Origin: Deltaproteobacteria bacterium
GTDB lineage: Bacteria; Desulfobacterota; Syntrophia; Syntrophales; UBA2210
Length of the DNA stretch: 28,191 bases
NCBI GenBank assembly: GCA_030603465.1
Contig: JAUVXT010000004.1
Location: 1 to 28,191, forward strand
Direction: 5' to 3'
Under the pieces are notes generated by a model that was not told where the DNA came from, ran no database searches, and was given only the letters and a program-made list of their open reading frames with translations. Below, piece after piece: positions 15,598 to 23,303 of this stretch (within the stretch, counting starts at the first letter, position 1; every line of letters begins with the position of its first letter). Made by a program: the position numbers and the translations under genes.

Positions 15598-18021
15598 TTA
15601 GATCCCGGCGCCCCTGATTTTGGCGCCCGTATTTTCGACAACTTTCGCCACTATTATGTCGTGGACCTTATTTACCTCATCATCGGTAAGAGTCCTATCT
15701 AAAGAACGGTATGTAAATCTTATAGCCAGGCTCTTCATTCCTTCGGGGATTCCCTTGCCGGCGTAAACATCGAAGATAGACACATCCTCCAGCAGAGGTC
15801 CTTCCCCATTTTCCAGCGCCAGTTTTACCATATCATGTCCCCTTATACCATGATCAACGACAAATGCAACATCTCTGGAGACGGAGGGAAACTTGGCGAT
15901 TTCCTCGTAAAGAATTTCTTCAGAAAAGAGATCCACAAGCACAGACAGGTCCAGTTCAAATACCACCGCCCTCTGTTTGAGATCTATATTCGCTAAGACC
16001 TTGGGATGGATTTCCCCCATAAATCCGATAGCCTTCTCATCTGCAACAACCAGGCAGGCTCTTCCGGGATGCAGGAAGGGTATATCATTTGCGGATTTGA
16101 ATTCGACATTATTGATCTTCAGCGCCTCAAAAAGACTCTCCACAGATCCCTTCAGATCATAAAAGTCGGAATCAAGCTCCCCGAAGTGCCACGACTTCCC
16201 GTACCTTGACCCCGTGACAAGGGCAGCAATCTTCTCCCTTTCAAGGGGGAGTTTACCCGAACCCGATCCTATAAAGATGTTCCCTGTCTCGAATATCTTG
16301 AGGTCTGGATTGCCCACATATATATTTTTCCTGGCCGTTTCGAGAAGCCCGTAGACAAGTCCCGTCCTCATAACGGACATATCTTCAGAAAGGGGGTCCC
16401 TCAGTTTTACAAACCTGCGGCCTTCGTCGTCTTCGGGAAGGCTGAGAATGTTTGCCGCCTCCGATGTCGTAAAACTGTAATTTATGACCTCCGAATAGCC
16501 GTATCCATTGAGGACACTCTTTATCTTATCCTCAACGGCATTCTTCTTATCCCCTATATTTGCTCCGGCAGAGAGGGTGGGAAGGGAAAGGGGAATATTG
16601 TCATAACCCTTTATCCGGGCAATCTCCTCGACAAGATCTATCTCCCTGAAAATATCGACACGGAATGTGGGGGGAGTGACAAAATAATTTCCCTTTTCAT
16701 CCCCTCTGACATCCATTTCAAGACCTTCCAGGATATCTTTCACTTCATCGGCGCCGATCTTTGTGCCAAGTATTTCATTGACCCTGTCCACACGAAGCGG
16801 AACATCTGTTACCGCTTCCAGCTTGTTGGGGTACCGGTCGATATATCCCTTGCAGACAGTTCCGCCGGAAAGATCCGCTATAAGCTGGGCCGCACGGTTC
16901 AATGCCCTGATAACCCCCTCGGGGTCTATCCCCCGTTCAAAACGGAAGGCGGCATCTGTACTCATCCCCAGGGTCCTGGAGCTCTTTCTTATAGAGGAAG
17001 GATTAAAATAGGCGCTTTCCAGGAGGATGGTTTCGGTATCTTCCTCCACTTCTGAATTGAGTCCGCCCATGATACCGGCAACTGCGATGGGTTTGACGCC
17101 GTCGCATATCATAAGGGTGTCACCCCTCATGACTCTTTCTTTTTCGTCGAGGGAGACAAACTTTTCGCCCTCGGTGGCGCCCCTCACAACGATCCTCCCC
17201 TCTTCAAGGTATCGGAAATCGAAGGCGTGCAACGGCTGTCCAAGTTCCATCATTACGAAGTTGGTAATATCGACTATACTGTTTATTGCCCGCAGTCCCA
17301 CCGCTTCGAGTCTTCTCTTCATCCACGAAGGCGAGGGCCTGACCTTTACATTCTTTATCACCCTGGCAGCATATCTGGGGCACAGTTCGGAATTCATGAT
17401 ATCGACGGAGGTAATATCTCCGATATCCTCCGTTCCCTCGGAAAAGACAATTTCCGGATACCTGACCGTCTTTCCCGTCATGGCGGCAATCTCCCGCGCG
17501 ATCCCTACCATGCTGAGACAATCGGAACGGTTCGGTGTAATCGTCACATCCAGTGTGACCTCTCTCAGGTCCAGCGCCGCAGCCAGATCGTCACCCGGTT
17601 TCATATCTCCCGGAAGCATCATTATTCCTGAAGCGTCATCGCCGATCCCCAGCTCTTCCTCGGAACAGAGCATCCCTTCCGATAATTCCCCTCTTATCTT
17701 TGAATGTTTTATCGAATAACCGCCCGGTATAGTGGCCCCCACCTTTGCAAAGGGCGCGAGAATCCCCGCGGCAACATTGGGAGCGCCGCACACCACGGGA
17801 TATGTACGATCACCCGTCGTAACCTCGCACAATGACAGTTTGTCAGAATTGGGATGGGGCTTTATGGAGAGTATCTTCGCAACGACCACATCGGTAAAAT
17901 CGGGACCTGTCTCATCTACAGACTCAACTTCTATACCCGCCATGGAGAGCCTTTCGGCAACCTCTTCCGGGCCGATATCTATATCGACATAATCTTTCAA
18001 CCATTTAAGACTGACTAGCAT
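15598..18021 (-). CDS. pheT: Phenylalanine-tRNA ligase beta subunit
   Basis: An 807-residue subunit of the alpha2-beta2 enzyme that charges tRNA-Phe. In order: the N-terminal segment MLVSLKWLKDYVDI, an EMAP/OB tRNA-binding domain (about 40-150, KPHPNSDKLSLCEV), the B3/B4 editing domain (ARVIKNVKVRPSPSWM, ELGQPLHAFD), the B5 domain, the catalytic-like core, and the C-terminal anticodon-binding FDX-ACB domain (FPSVSRDVAFVVD to the end, RSLDRTLTDDEV). The length is typical. GGAGAG lies about ten bases before the ATG. It follows pheS by 15 bases. Confidence 0.95.
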   Translation of the reverse strand: MLVSLKWLKDYVDIDIGPEEVAERLSMAGIEVESVDETGPDFTDVVVAKILSIKPHPNSDKLSLCEVTTGDRTYPVVCGAPNVAAGILAPFAKVGATIPGGYSIKHSKIRGELSEGMLCSEEELGIGDDASGIMMLPGDMKPGDDLAAALDLREVTLDVTITPNRSDCLSMVGIAREIAAMTGKTVRYPEIVFSEGTEDIGDITSVDIMNSELCPRYAARVIKNVKVRPSPSWMKRRLEAVGLRAINSIVDITNFVMMELGQPLHAFDFRYLEEGRIVVRGATEGEKFVSLDEKERVMRGDTLMICDGVKPIAVAGIMGGLNSEVEEDTETILLESAYFNPSSIRKSSRTLGMSTDAAFRFERGIDPEGVIRALNRAAQLIADLSGGTVCKGYIDRYPNKLEAVTDVPLRVDRVNEILGTKIGADEVKDILEGLEMDVRGDEKGNYFVTPPTFRVDIFREIDLVEEIARIKGYDNIPLSLPTLSAGANIGDKKNAVEDKIKSVLNGYGYSEVINYSFTTSEAANILSLPEDDEGRRFVKLRDPLSEDMSVMRTGLVYGLLETARKNIYVGNPDLKIFETGNIFIGSGSGKLPLEREKIAALVTGSRYGKSWHFGELDSDFYDLKGSVESLFEALKINNVEFKSANDIPFLHPGRACLVVADEKAIGFMGEIHPKVLANIDLKQRAVVFELDLSVLVDLFSEEILYEEIAKFPSVSRDVAFVVDHGIRGHDMVKLALENGEGPLLEDVSIFDVYAGKGIPEGMKSLAIRFTYRSLDRTLTDDEVNKVHDIIVAKVVENTGAKIRGAGI

Positions 18022-18036
18022 TGATAAAAGACTCTC

Positions 18037-19053
18037 CTAAAACTGTTCTAAAAATCTCCGGTCATTTTCAAAAAACAACCGGATATCTGATATGCCGTAT
18101 TTGAGCATCGCGATCCTTTCCACCCCCAGGCCGAAGGCAAAGCCGGAAATCTCCTCCGGATCGTAACCGACCACCTTAAAAACCTCGGGGTCGACCATGC
18201 CGGACCCGAGGATCTCTATCCATCCGCTCTGTCCGCATACGCGGCAACCGGAACCTCCGCACATGACACACTGTATGTCCACTTCGGCGCTGGGTTCCGT
18301 AAAGGGGAAGAAACTGGGACGAAATCTCAGTTTCGTATCCTTGCCGAATACCTCCTGGAGGAAATAGGTCAGGACACCCTTCAAATCACCAAAGGTGACC
18401 CCCTTATCGACGAGAAGACCTTCAACCTGGTGAAACATGGGAGTATGAGAAATATCCGAATCGGGCCTGTACACCTTGCCCGGCGACAGTATCCTGACAG
18501 GTGGACGCTGCTTTTCCATCGTCCTGATCTGAACGGGAGAGGTATGAGTGCGGAGGACTATCGTATCCTCCACATAAAAGGTATCGTGCATGTCACGCGC
18601 AGGATGGTCCTTGGGGATATTGAGGGCCTCAAAGTTGTAGTAATCGAGCTCAACTTCAGGTCCCCTCACAATAGAAAACCCGAGACTCGAAAAAATTGTA
18701 CAGATTTCGTTATCAACCTGCGTAACGGGGTGAAGCTTCCCGTATCTCCGCGTCCTGCCCGGGAGGGTTACATCTATTCCCTCCTCATTAAGGGCGTCAT
18801 ATTTTTCCCGGGATTGTATATCTTCCAGGGCCTGATCGAGTTGTTTTGAAATGGACTCTTTTATATCATTTGAAAGTTTTCCCAGAGCAGGTCTCTCTTC
18901 AGGGGGGACATCCTTCAATCTGCGGAGGGCATCTGTAAGTAGCCCCTTTCTCCCGAGATATCTGGTTCGTATGGCAAGAAACTCTTCTATGCTTTTTGCA
19001 GAGGCTGCCTCCCCCGCCGCCTTTCTCTGGAGTTCCTCGAGAGCCTCTCTCAT
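18037..19053 (-). CDS. pheS: Phenylalanine-tRNA ligase alpha subunit
   Basis: A 338-residue catalytic subunit. It has an N-terminal coiled coil (about 1-90), then class II synthetase motifs: HPARDMHDTFYV, LRTHTSPVQIRTM, KVYRPDSDISHTPMFHQVEG (motif 2) and FGLGVERIAMLKYGISDIR (motif 3). A CxxC...CxxC cluster (CVMCGGSGCRVCGQSGW) sits before the GSGMV segment, as in many bacterial PheS. The ATG overlaps the rplT stop in an ATGA junction, so the two are translationally coupled. Confidence 0.95.
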   Translation of the reverse strand: MREALEELQRKAAGEAASAKSIEEFLAIRTRYLGRKGLLTDALRRLKDVPPEERPALGKLSNDIKESISKQLDQALEDIQSREKYDALNEEGIDVTLPGRTRRYGKLHPVTQVDNEICTIFSSLGFSIVRGPEVELDYYNFEALNIPKDHPARDMHDTFYVEDTIVLRTHTSPVQIRTMEKQRPPVRILSPGKVYRPDSDISHTPMFHQVEGLLVDKGVTFGDLKGVLTYFLQEVFGKDTKLRFRPSFFPFTEPSAEVDIQCVMCGGSGCRVCGQSGWIEILGSGMVDPEVFKVVGYDPEEISGFAFGLGVERIAMLKYGISDIRLFFENDRRFLEQF

Positions 19054-19412
19054 GCAGCCTGTTCACCTTTCACAGCCATATCAACAATCCGGGTAAATGC
19101 TCCCGGATCGTTCACTGCAAGGTCTGCCAGAATCTTTCTGTCCAATTCCATGCTGGTCTTCTTCAATCCGTTTATCAATCTGCTGTATGTTACGCCGTTC
19201 ATGCGGGCAGCCGCATTAATTCTTGCTATCCAGAGCTTCCTGAAATCTCTCTTCCGAACCTTCCTATCTCTGTAGGCAAATTTCATTGCCCTCATTACCG
19301 ATTCTTTGGCAAGACTGTATAACCTGCCCCTGGCTCCAAAAAACCCCTTGGCCAGCTTCAGGATCTTTCTCCTTTTCTTCTTTGCGTTTATACTCCTTTT
19401 TACCTTTGACAT
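19050..19412 (-). CDS. rplT: 50S ribosomal protein L20
   Basis: A 120-residue, very basic protein that binds 23S rRNA early in 50S assembly: KRSINAKKKRRKILKLAKGF, SVMRAMKFAYRDRK and LWIARINAAARMNGVTYSR. The start MSKVKR at 19412 fits the universal M-x-RVKRG opening. An ATG at 19430 in the same frame would add six unusual residues. In E. coli L20 represses its own operon by binding the mRNA leader, and the same could hold here, but no L20 operator was identified. Confidence 0.93.
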   Translation of the reverse strand: MSKVKRSINAKKKRRKILKLAKGFFGARGRLYSLAKESVMRAMKFAYRDRKVRKRDFRKLWIARINAAARMNGVTYSRLINGLKKTSMELDRKILADLAVNDPGAFTRIVDMAVKGEQAA

Positions 19413-19445
19413 TTCCTGTATATCTCCCATCTGTTTTGTGCGAAA

Positions 19446-19643
19446 TTAAGCATAAGGAATCAATCTTTTGATGCCTTCCATATCCCTCTTGTTCAGGAAA
19501 CCCGATTTTCTCATGGTCCTCTTCCTCTTGCGTGTTTTCTTGGTCAGAATATGACTCGCATAAGCCTTGTTCCTTTTAATTTTTCCCGATGCGGTAATCT
19601 TAAATCTCTTTGCCGCTCCTCTGTGTGTCTTAATCTTTGGCAT
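19446..19643 (-). CDS. rpmI: 50S ribosomal protein L35
   Basis: A 65-residue basic protein with the full L35 pattern: MPKIKTHRGAAKRFKITASG, RNKAYASHILTKK and an RDMEGIKRLIPYA end. The size is typical (64-66). It sits between infC (27 bases upstream) and rplT (33 bases downstream), the conserved infC-rpmI-rplT order. Confidence 0.95.
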   Translation of the reverse strand: MPKIKTHRGAAKRFKITASGKIKRNKAYASHILTKKTRKRKRTMRKSGFLNKRDMEGIKRLIPYA

Positions 19644-19670
19644 TCAGTCACCTACCTTTAAATTTTATCG

Positions 19671-20180
19671 TCATTTCTTCGGAGACACAACCATAATCAT
19701 GTTTCTCCCCTCACGCTTTGGGGGCTGATCGATCACGCATAATTCGCCGAGCCGCTCCCTTATATTCTCCATCATCTGCCTTCCCTTTTCAGAATAGACT
19801 ATCTCTCTGCCCCTGAACATCATCGTTATTTTTACCTTGTTATTCTGTTCAAGAAACCGCTTCACATGACGGAGCTTTACCAGCAGGTCGTGTTCCTCTA
19901 TCTTCGGCCTGACGCGGATCTCTTTTAACTGAACGGTACTTGCGGTTTTTTTCGATATGGTTTGCTTTTTGCTGCGCTGGTACCGGTATTTCCCGTAATC
20001 CATTATCCGGCAGACCGGAGGCGAAGAATTCGGGGCTACCTCCACTAGATCAAGGCTGGCTTTTTCCGCTTCCCCGAGAGCCTGCGACATAGGTATAATA
20101 CCCAGTTGCTCTCCCTCTGCGCTGATTACACGTACCTTATCGACCCTGATTTCGGTATTAATTCTCAGATTTTTAGCTAT
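19671..20180 (-). CDS. infC: Translation initiation factor IF-3, ATA start codon
   Basis: IF-3 binds the 30S subunit and checks the start codon and initiator tRNA. The C-terminal domain shows KEIRVRPKIEEHDLLVKL and MFRGREIVY. The N-terminal domain begins INTEIRVDKVRVISAEGEQLGIIP. That conserved domain lies upstream of the first in-frame ATG (20090) and has no ATG, GTG or TTG. An in-frame TGA (20186-20184) lies just two codons before ATA 20180, and a perfect GGAGGTG lies four bases before that ATA. I therefore start at ATA, giving 169 residues with N-terminus AKNLRINTEI. infC is known to use rare starts (AUU in E. coli) for self-repression. Confidence 0.88.
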   Translation of the reverse strand: MAKNLRINTEIRVDKVRVISAEGEQLGIIPMSQALGEAEKASLDLVEVAPNSSPPVCRIMDYGKYRYQRSKKQTISKKTASTVQLKEIRVRPKIEEHDLLVKLRHVKRFLEQNNKVKITMMFRGREIVYSEKGRQMMENIRERLGELCVIDQPPKREGRNMIMVVSPKK

Positions 20181-20184
20181 GTGT

Positions 20185-20191
20185 CACCTCC
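20185..20191 (-). promoter_or_regulatory. Ribosome binding site that fixes the infC ATA start
   Basis: The minus strand reads GGAGGTG, four bases before ATA at 20180. An ATG just upstream (20194-20192) opens only a six-codon ORF (MEVTHS) that ends inside infC, so it cannot start IF-3. Confidence 0.75.
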
Positions 20192-20227
20192 ATGATTTAC
20201 GATTAATCTCCCTGTCTCCCGTCTTTT

Positions 20228-22144
20228 CTACTTATACATGCTACACTTTTCCTTTATAATAGCAGAAAATTCTTCTATTTTCAACGATCCCAGGTTCTCC
20301 CCGTCCCTCTGCCTGGGTGCAACCGTACCGGCCTCCATCTCCCTGTCACCTATAACGAGCATATAGGGAACCTTCTGCATCTGCCCTTCCCTTATCTTGA
20401 AGCCCAGTTTTTCGTTTCTGAAATCCTTCTCGACACGAACACCGCTATCGATGAGTTTCGTGTACACCTCTTCCCCGTAAGGTATGTGTCTGTCGGTAAC
20501 GGTAAGTATAACAGCCTGCGTCGGGGAAAGCCATACGGGAAACGCCCCGGCATAATGTTCTATCAGGACTCCCATAAATCTCTCTATGGCGCCCAGGATA
20601 ACCCGGTGAAGCATGACGGGTCTGTGCTTTTCACCATCGGGACCTATGTAGCTCAAATCAAATCTTTCAGGCAGCGTGAAATCACACTGAATCGTTGCGC
20701 ACTGCCACTTTCTTCCCAGGGCATCCTTTAATTTAAAATCTATCTTTGGCCCGTAAAAGGCGCCGTCACCCTCATTGACATCATAGATCATGTCGTTATC
20801 CTTGAGGGCCTGGTCAAGGGCAGTTGTGGCCATTTCCCAATCCGCGTCTGACCCGATCGATTTGTCAGGTCTCGTGCTCAATTCCACTTCATAATCGAAG
20901 CCGAATATTTGCATGGCATAACCGACAAGATCGGCTATTGCCCTGATTTCACCATTCAGCTGATCCGGCGTGCATAATATGTGGGCGTCATCCTGCGTAA
21001 ACTGACGCGCCCTCATCAGGCCGTGGAGAACGCCCGTCTTCTCATGCCTGAGAACTGTTCCCAGTTCAAAATACCTCAGGGGAAGATCCCTGTAACTCCT
21101 TATTCGCGACTTGTAGATCAGCATGTGGGACAGGCAGTTCATCGGTTTTATGCCGTAGATCTGTTCGTCCACCTCTGTATAATACATATTCTCGCGGTAG
21201 TGATCGAAGTGACCCGATTTTTTCCAGAGATCGCCCTTCAGGATCTGCGGCCCCATGACGATACCGTAACCGCGCTTCAGGTGTTCCTTCCTCTCCCAAT
21301 CCTCGATGATTGTCCTTAAAAGCGCCCCCTTGGGATGGAAGATAACCAGCCCGGGCCCTGCCTCGTCGTTCATCTGAAAAAGATCAAGTTCCCTGCCCAG
21401 CTTTCTGTGATCCCTCTTTTTCGCCTCCTCAATAATTTCAAGATAGTCTGACAGTTCCTTTTCCGTGGCAAAACCGGTACCGTAAATTCGCTGGAGCATC
21501 TTATTCTTTTCATCACCCCGCCAGTACGCTCCCGCCACGTTCAACAGTTTGAATGCCTTTATCATACCCGTTGAAGGCGCATGAGGCCCCCGGCAGAGAT
21601 CCACGAATTCCCCCTGGCTGTAAAGAGATACACGGGTCACGTCATCGGGAAGGTCATTTATGAGTTCGACCTTATATGTCTCACCCTTTTCCCGGAATAA
21701 ATGAACCGCCTCATCTCTGGAGACCTCTTTCCGGATGAAGGGATGGTCCGCGGAGATGATCTTCTTCATTCTCTTTTCGATCTTTTCAAGATCCTCCGGT
21801 GTAAAGGTGTCGGCATATTCGAAATCGTAGTAGAAGCCGTCTTCTATGGAAGGTCCGATGGTTACCTTGACGCCCTCAAATACAGCCTGTACCGCCTGTG
21901 CCATCACATGGGATATGCTGTGTCGCAGTATCTCCAGTCCCTCTTTATCCTTTACATCCACGGGTTCTATGACAGCGTCTTCCATTACGGGATGTGAGAG
22001 ATCCGCAACATTGCCGTTTATTCTGGCCCCCACAGTCGACGCAAGAAGTTCTTCCTTCCACGCGGAAATAATATCTCTTGCCGTATCTCCGGCATTGTGT
22101 TTTAATGTAACATTGCCGGGCAAGTTAACTCTGATTTGTCCCAT
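20228..22144 (-). CDS. thrS: Threonine-tRNA ligase
   Basis: A 638-residue class II synthetase. In order: a TGS domain (about 1-62), the editing domain with H75/H79 (LRHSISHVMAQ) and C184/H188 (LCRGPH), and the catalytic core. The zinc ligands are C337 (KPMNCLSHM), H388 (QDDAHIL) and H513 (PVMLHRVILG), matching E. coli C334/H385/H511. Motif 2 is in RHEKTGVLHGLMRARQFTQDD. The C-terminal anticodon-binding domain begins near 540. The ATG at 22144 has GGGA about nine bases upstream. An exact TATAAT (minus strand, 22217-22212) lies in the AT-rich gap ahead, but no good -35 was found. It is the first gene of the operon. Confidence 0.95.
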   Translation of the reverse strand: MGQIRVNLPGNVTLKHNAGDTARDIISAWKEELLASTVGARINGNVADLSHPVMEDAVIEPVDVKDKEGLEILRHSISHVMAQAVQAVFEGVKVTIGPSIEDGFYYDFEYADTFTPEDLEKIEKRMKKIISADHPFIRKEVSRDEAVHLFREKGETYKVELINDLPDDVTRVSLYSQGEFVDLCRGPHAPSTGMIKAFKLLNVAGAYWRGDEKNKMLQRIYGTGFATEKELSDYLEIIEEAKKRDHRKLGRELDLFQMNDEAGPGLVIFHPKGALLRTIIEDWERKEHLKRGYGIVMGPQILKGDLWKKSGHFDHYRENMYYTEVDEQIYGIKPMNCLSHMLIYKSRIRSYRDLPLRYFELGTVLRHEKTGVLHGLMRARQFTQDDAHILCTPDQLNGEIRAIADLVGYAMQIFGFDYEVELSTRPDKSIGSDADWEMATTALDQALKDNDMIYDVNEGDGAFYGPKIDFKLKDALGRKWQCATIQCDFTLPERFDLSYIGPDGEKHRPVMLHRVILGAIERFMGVLIEHYAGAFPVWLSPTQAVILTVTDRHIPYGEEVYTKLIDSGVRVEKDFRNEKLGFKIREGQMQKVPYMLVIGDREMEAGTVAPRQRDGENLGSLKIEEFSAIIKEKCSMYK

Positions 22145-22275
22145 AATAAGTTTCCCAATCTACAAAGCATGGCCTTGTAAATACCACGGAATATAAAATA
22201 CTTATCAATATATTATAAAACTCGCAAACACTAAAATATTGCGCCCACATCCGCCATGAACGTTCCGGCATCAGA

Positions 22276-22309
22276 CCAAAGAAAGGGCACCCTGTGGTGA
22301 TGCCCTTTC
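22276..22309 (-). terminator. Terminator after tRNA-Val
   Basis: On the minus strand, GAAAGGGCA (22309-22301) pairs perfectly with TGCCCTTTC (22289-22281) across an 11-base loop. TTTGG follows the stem. It separates the tRNA gene from thrS. Confidence 0.75.
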
Positions 22310-22334
22310 AATAACGCTTTCGTCATTAAAGAAA

Positions 22335-22409
22335 TGGTAGGCACGCAGGGATTTGAACCCTGGACCCCCACCGTGTCAAGGTGATGCTCTCCCACTGAGC
22401 TACGTGCCT
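22335..22409 (-). tRNA. tRNA-Val (anticodon GAC)
   Basis: A 75-base cloverleaf including an encoded CCA. The acceptor stem is AGGCACG/CGTGCCT with A as discriminator. The D arm is GCTC...GAGC, and the anticodon stem TCACC/GGTGG holds loop TTGACAC with anticodon GAC. The variable loop is GGGTC, and the T arm is CAGGG-TTCAAAT-CCCTG. The first base is A, where most tRNAs have G, but the stem pairs fully. It reads GUC (and GUU) valine codons. Confidence 0.93.
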
Positions 22410-22418
22410 ATAAGCGCA

Positions 22419-22534
22419 TTGAAGCTCCCCGCAGCAAGCTGCGGGGAATCTCCGATTGTTAAGGAAAATTGTTATTTTTATTCGCTCGCTAACCCCACCG
22501 CAAGCATAGGGGAATACGCTCGCTGTTCAGTTCA
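22419..22534. repeat. Palindromic intergenic repeat, copy 2 (long form)
   Basis: The element begins TTGAAGC and carries a perfect 9-bp stem CCCCGCAGC-AA-GCTGCGGGG (22427-22446). An AT-rich middle, ATTCGCTCGCT, and a second decayed stem (CCCC...GGGG around 22492-22512) follow, then the end ACGCTCGCTGTTCAGTTCA. Start, first stem-loop and end match the short copy at 14882-14930, which lacks the middle and second stem. It lies between tRNA-Val and pgsA. Confidence 0.75.
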
Positions 22535-22584
22535 AAATTTGAGAATTTACTAACAATAAACAACCTTTGTGTCAAGAAATATTA

Positions 22585-23136
22585 TCAGATGCCGTTTATA
22601 AACTTTATGCCTTTATGGAGATAATGAAAACCTGAAATCACGGTAACAATGGCCGTTAGCCAGAAAAATATCTCGATCATCCCATAATTCGCAAATGAAG
22701 GGAAGCATTTCGATATAAGAACGAGAAAGACCGTAAGAATCTGGAACAGAGTTGTAACTTTGCTTATAAAGGCCGGCTTTATCTCAAAGGAAACCGACAT
22801 AATAAAAAGGAGTGAGATGCCGAGCAGAATTACCATATCTCTGCTGATGACTATAACGGCGAGCCATCCGGGAATGATCCCCAGCACGGACAGGGTAATG
22901 AAAGAGCTTACCAGGAGCGCCTTGTCCGCCAGCGGGTCGAGATAGGCGCCTAGAATCGTCTTCTGTTTTAAAACCCCTGCAAGAAAACCGTCAAGGGCAT
23001 CTGTGATGCCCGCGATTATAAAAATAATCACCGCCCCGGGATAGTCTCCATCGATGAGAAATATGACGATAACGGGAACCAGAATTATCCGGAGGAGGGT
23101 CAATGAGTTGGGAATATTCATACCGGCAAAAGACAA
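22585..23136 (-). CDS. pgsA: CDP-diacylglycerol-glycerol-3-phosphate 3-phosphatidyltransferase
   Basis: A 183-residue integral membrane enzyme with about five hydrophobic segments. It makes phosphatidylglycerophosphate, the committed step to phosphatidylglycerol. The opening NIPNSLTLLRIILVP is typical of PgsA. The CDP-alcohol phosphotransferase motif runs D46-ALDGFLAG...G63...D67...D71: all four Asp and both Gly are kept, but the Arg of the usual DGxxAR is Gly54. The TTG at 23136 is chosen because GGAGGT lies about five bases upstream. The ATG at 23121 would be 20 bases from that site. Confidence 0.85.
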   Translation of the reverse strand: MSFAGMNIPNSLTLLRIILVPVIVIFLIDGDYPGAVIIFIIAGITDALDGFLAGVLKQKTILGAYLDPLADKALLVSSFITLSVLGIIPGWLAVIVISRDMVILLGISLLFIMSVSFEIKPAFISKVTTLFQILTVFLVLISKCFPSFANYGMIEIFFWLTAIVTVISGFHYLHKGIKFINGI

Positions 23137-23178
23137 TTAAACCTCCCTTAAGGGGTTATTAAAATCCGCAAAGGTGCT

Positions 23179-23234
23179 GTAGCGTTGCCTCTCTGTGGGC
23201 AACCAATCTGTGGGGCACAGAGGCCCCACGCTAC
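23179..23234. repeat. Tandem hairpin element bounded by GTAGCGT/ACGCTAC
   Basis: Outer arms GTAGCGT (23179-23185) and ACGCTAC (23228-23234) pair. Inside are two hairpins side by side, GTTGCC...GGCAAC and GTGGGGC...GCCCCAC, each with a CTCTGTG or CACAGAG core in the loop. No T-run follows and no coding potential was seen. It looks like a mobile or structural intergenic repeat. Confidence 0.55.
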
Positions 23235-23257
23235 ACAACAAGTTCGTTCCAATTACA

Positions 23258-23275
23258 ATGCCGACGTGTCGGCAT
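23258..23275. repeat. Perfect 8-bp palindrome
   Basis: ATGCCGAC (23258-23265) and GTCGGCAT (23268-23275) pair around GT. It lies just downstream of the FecR-domain gene and may help stop its transcript, but no T-run directly follows on the minus strand. It could also be an operator or part of the neighbouring repeat. Confidence 0.5.
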
Positions 23276-23303
23276 AGCGGAGCTTTTTACGAAGTCGTCA
23301 ACA

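Noticed and set aside
17027..17719. 230-codon, Ser/Thr/Pro-rich open frame on the plus strand
   Set aside because: It is antisense to pheT, and the Ser-rich composition is a product of the opposite-strand codon use.
22419..22534. Possible CRISPR array or rho-independent terminator
   Set aside because: No regularly spaced identical repeats with unique spacers, and no T-run after the stems. It fits a palindromic intergenic repeat instead.
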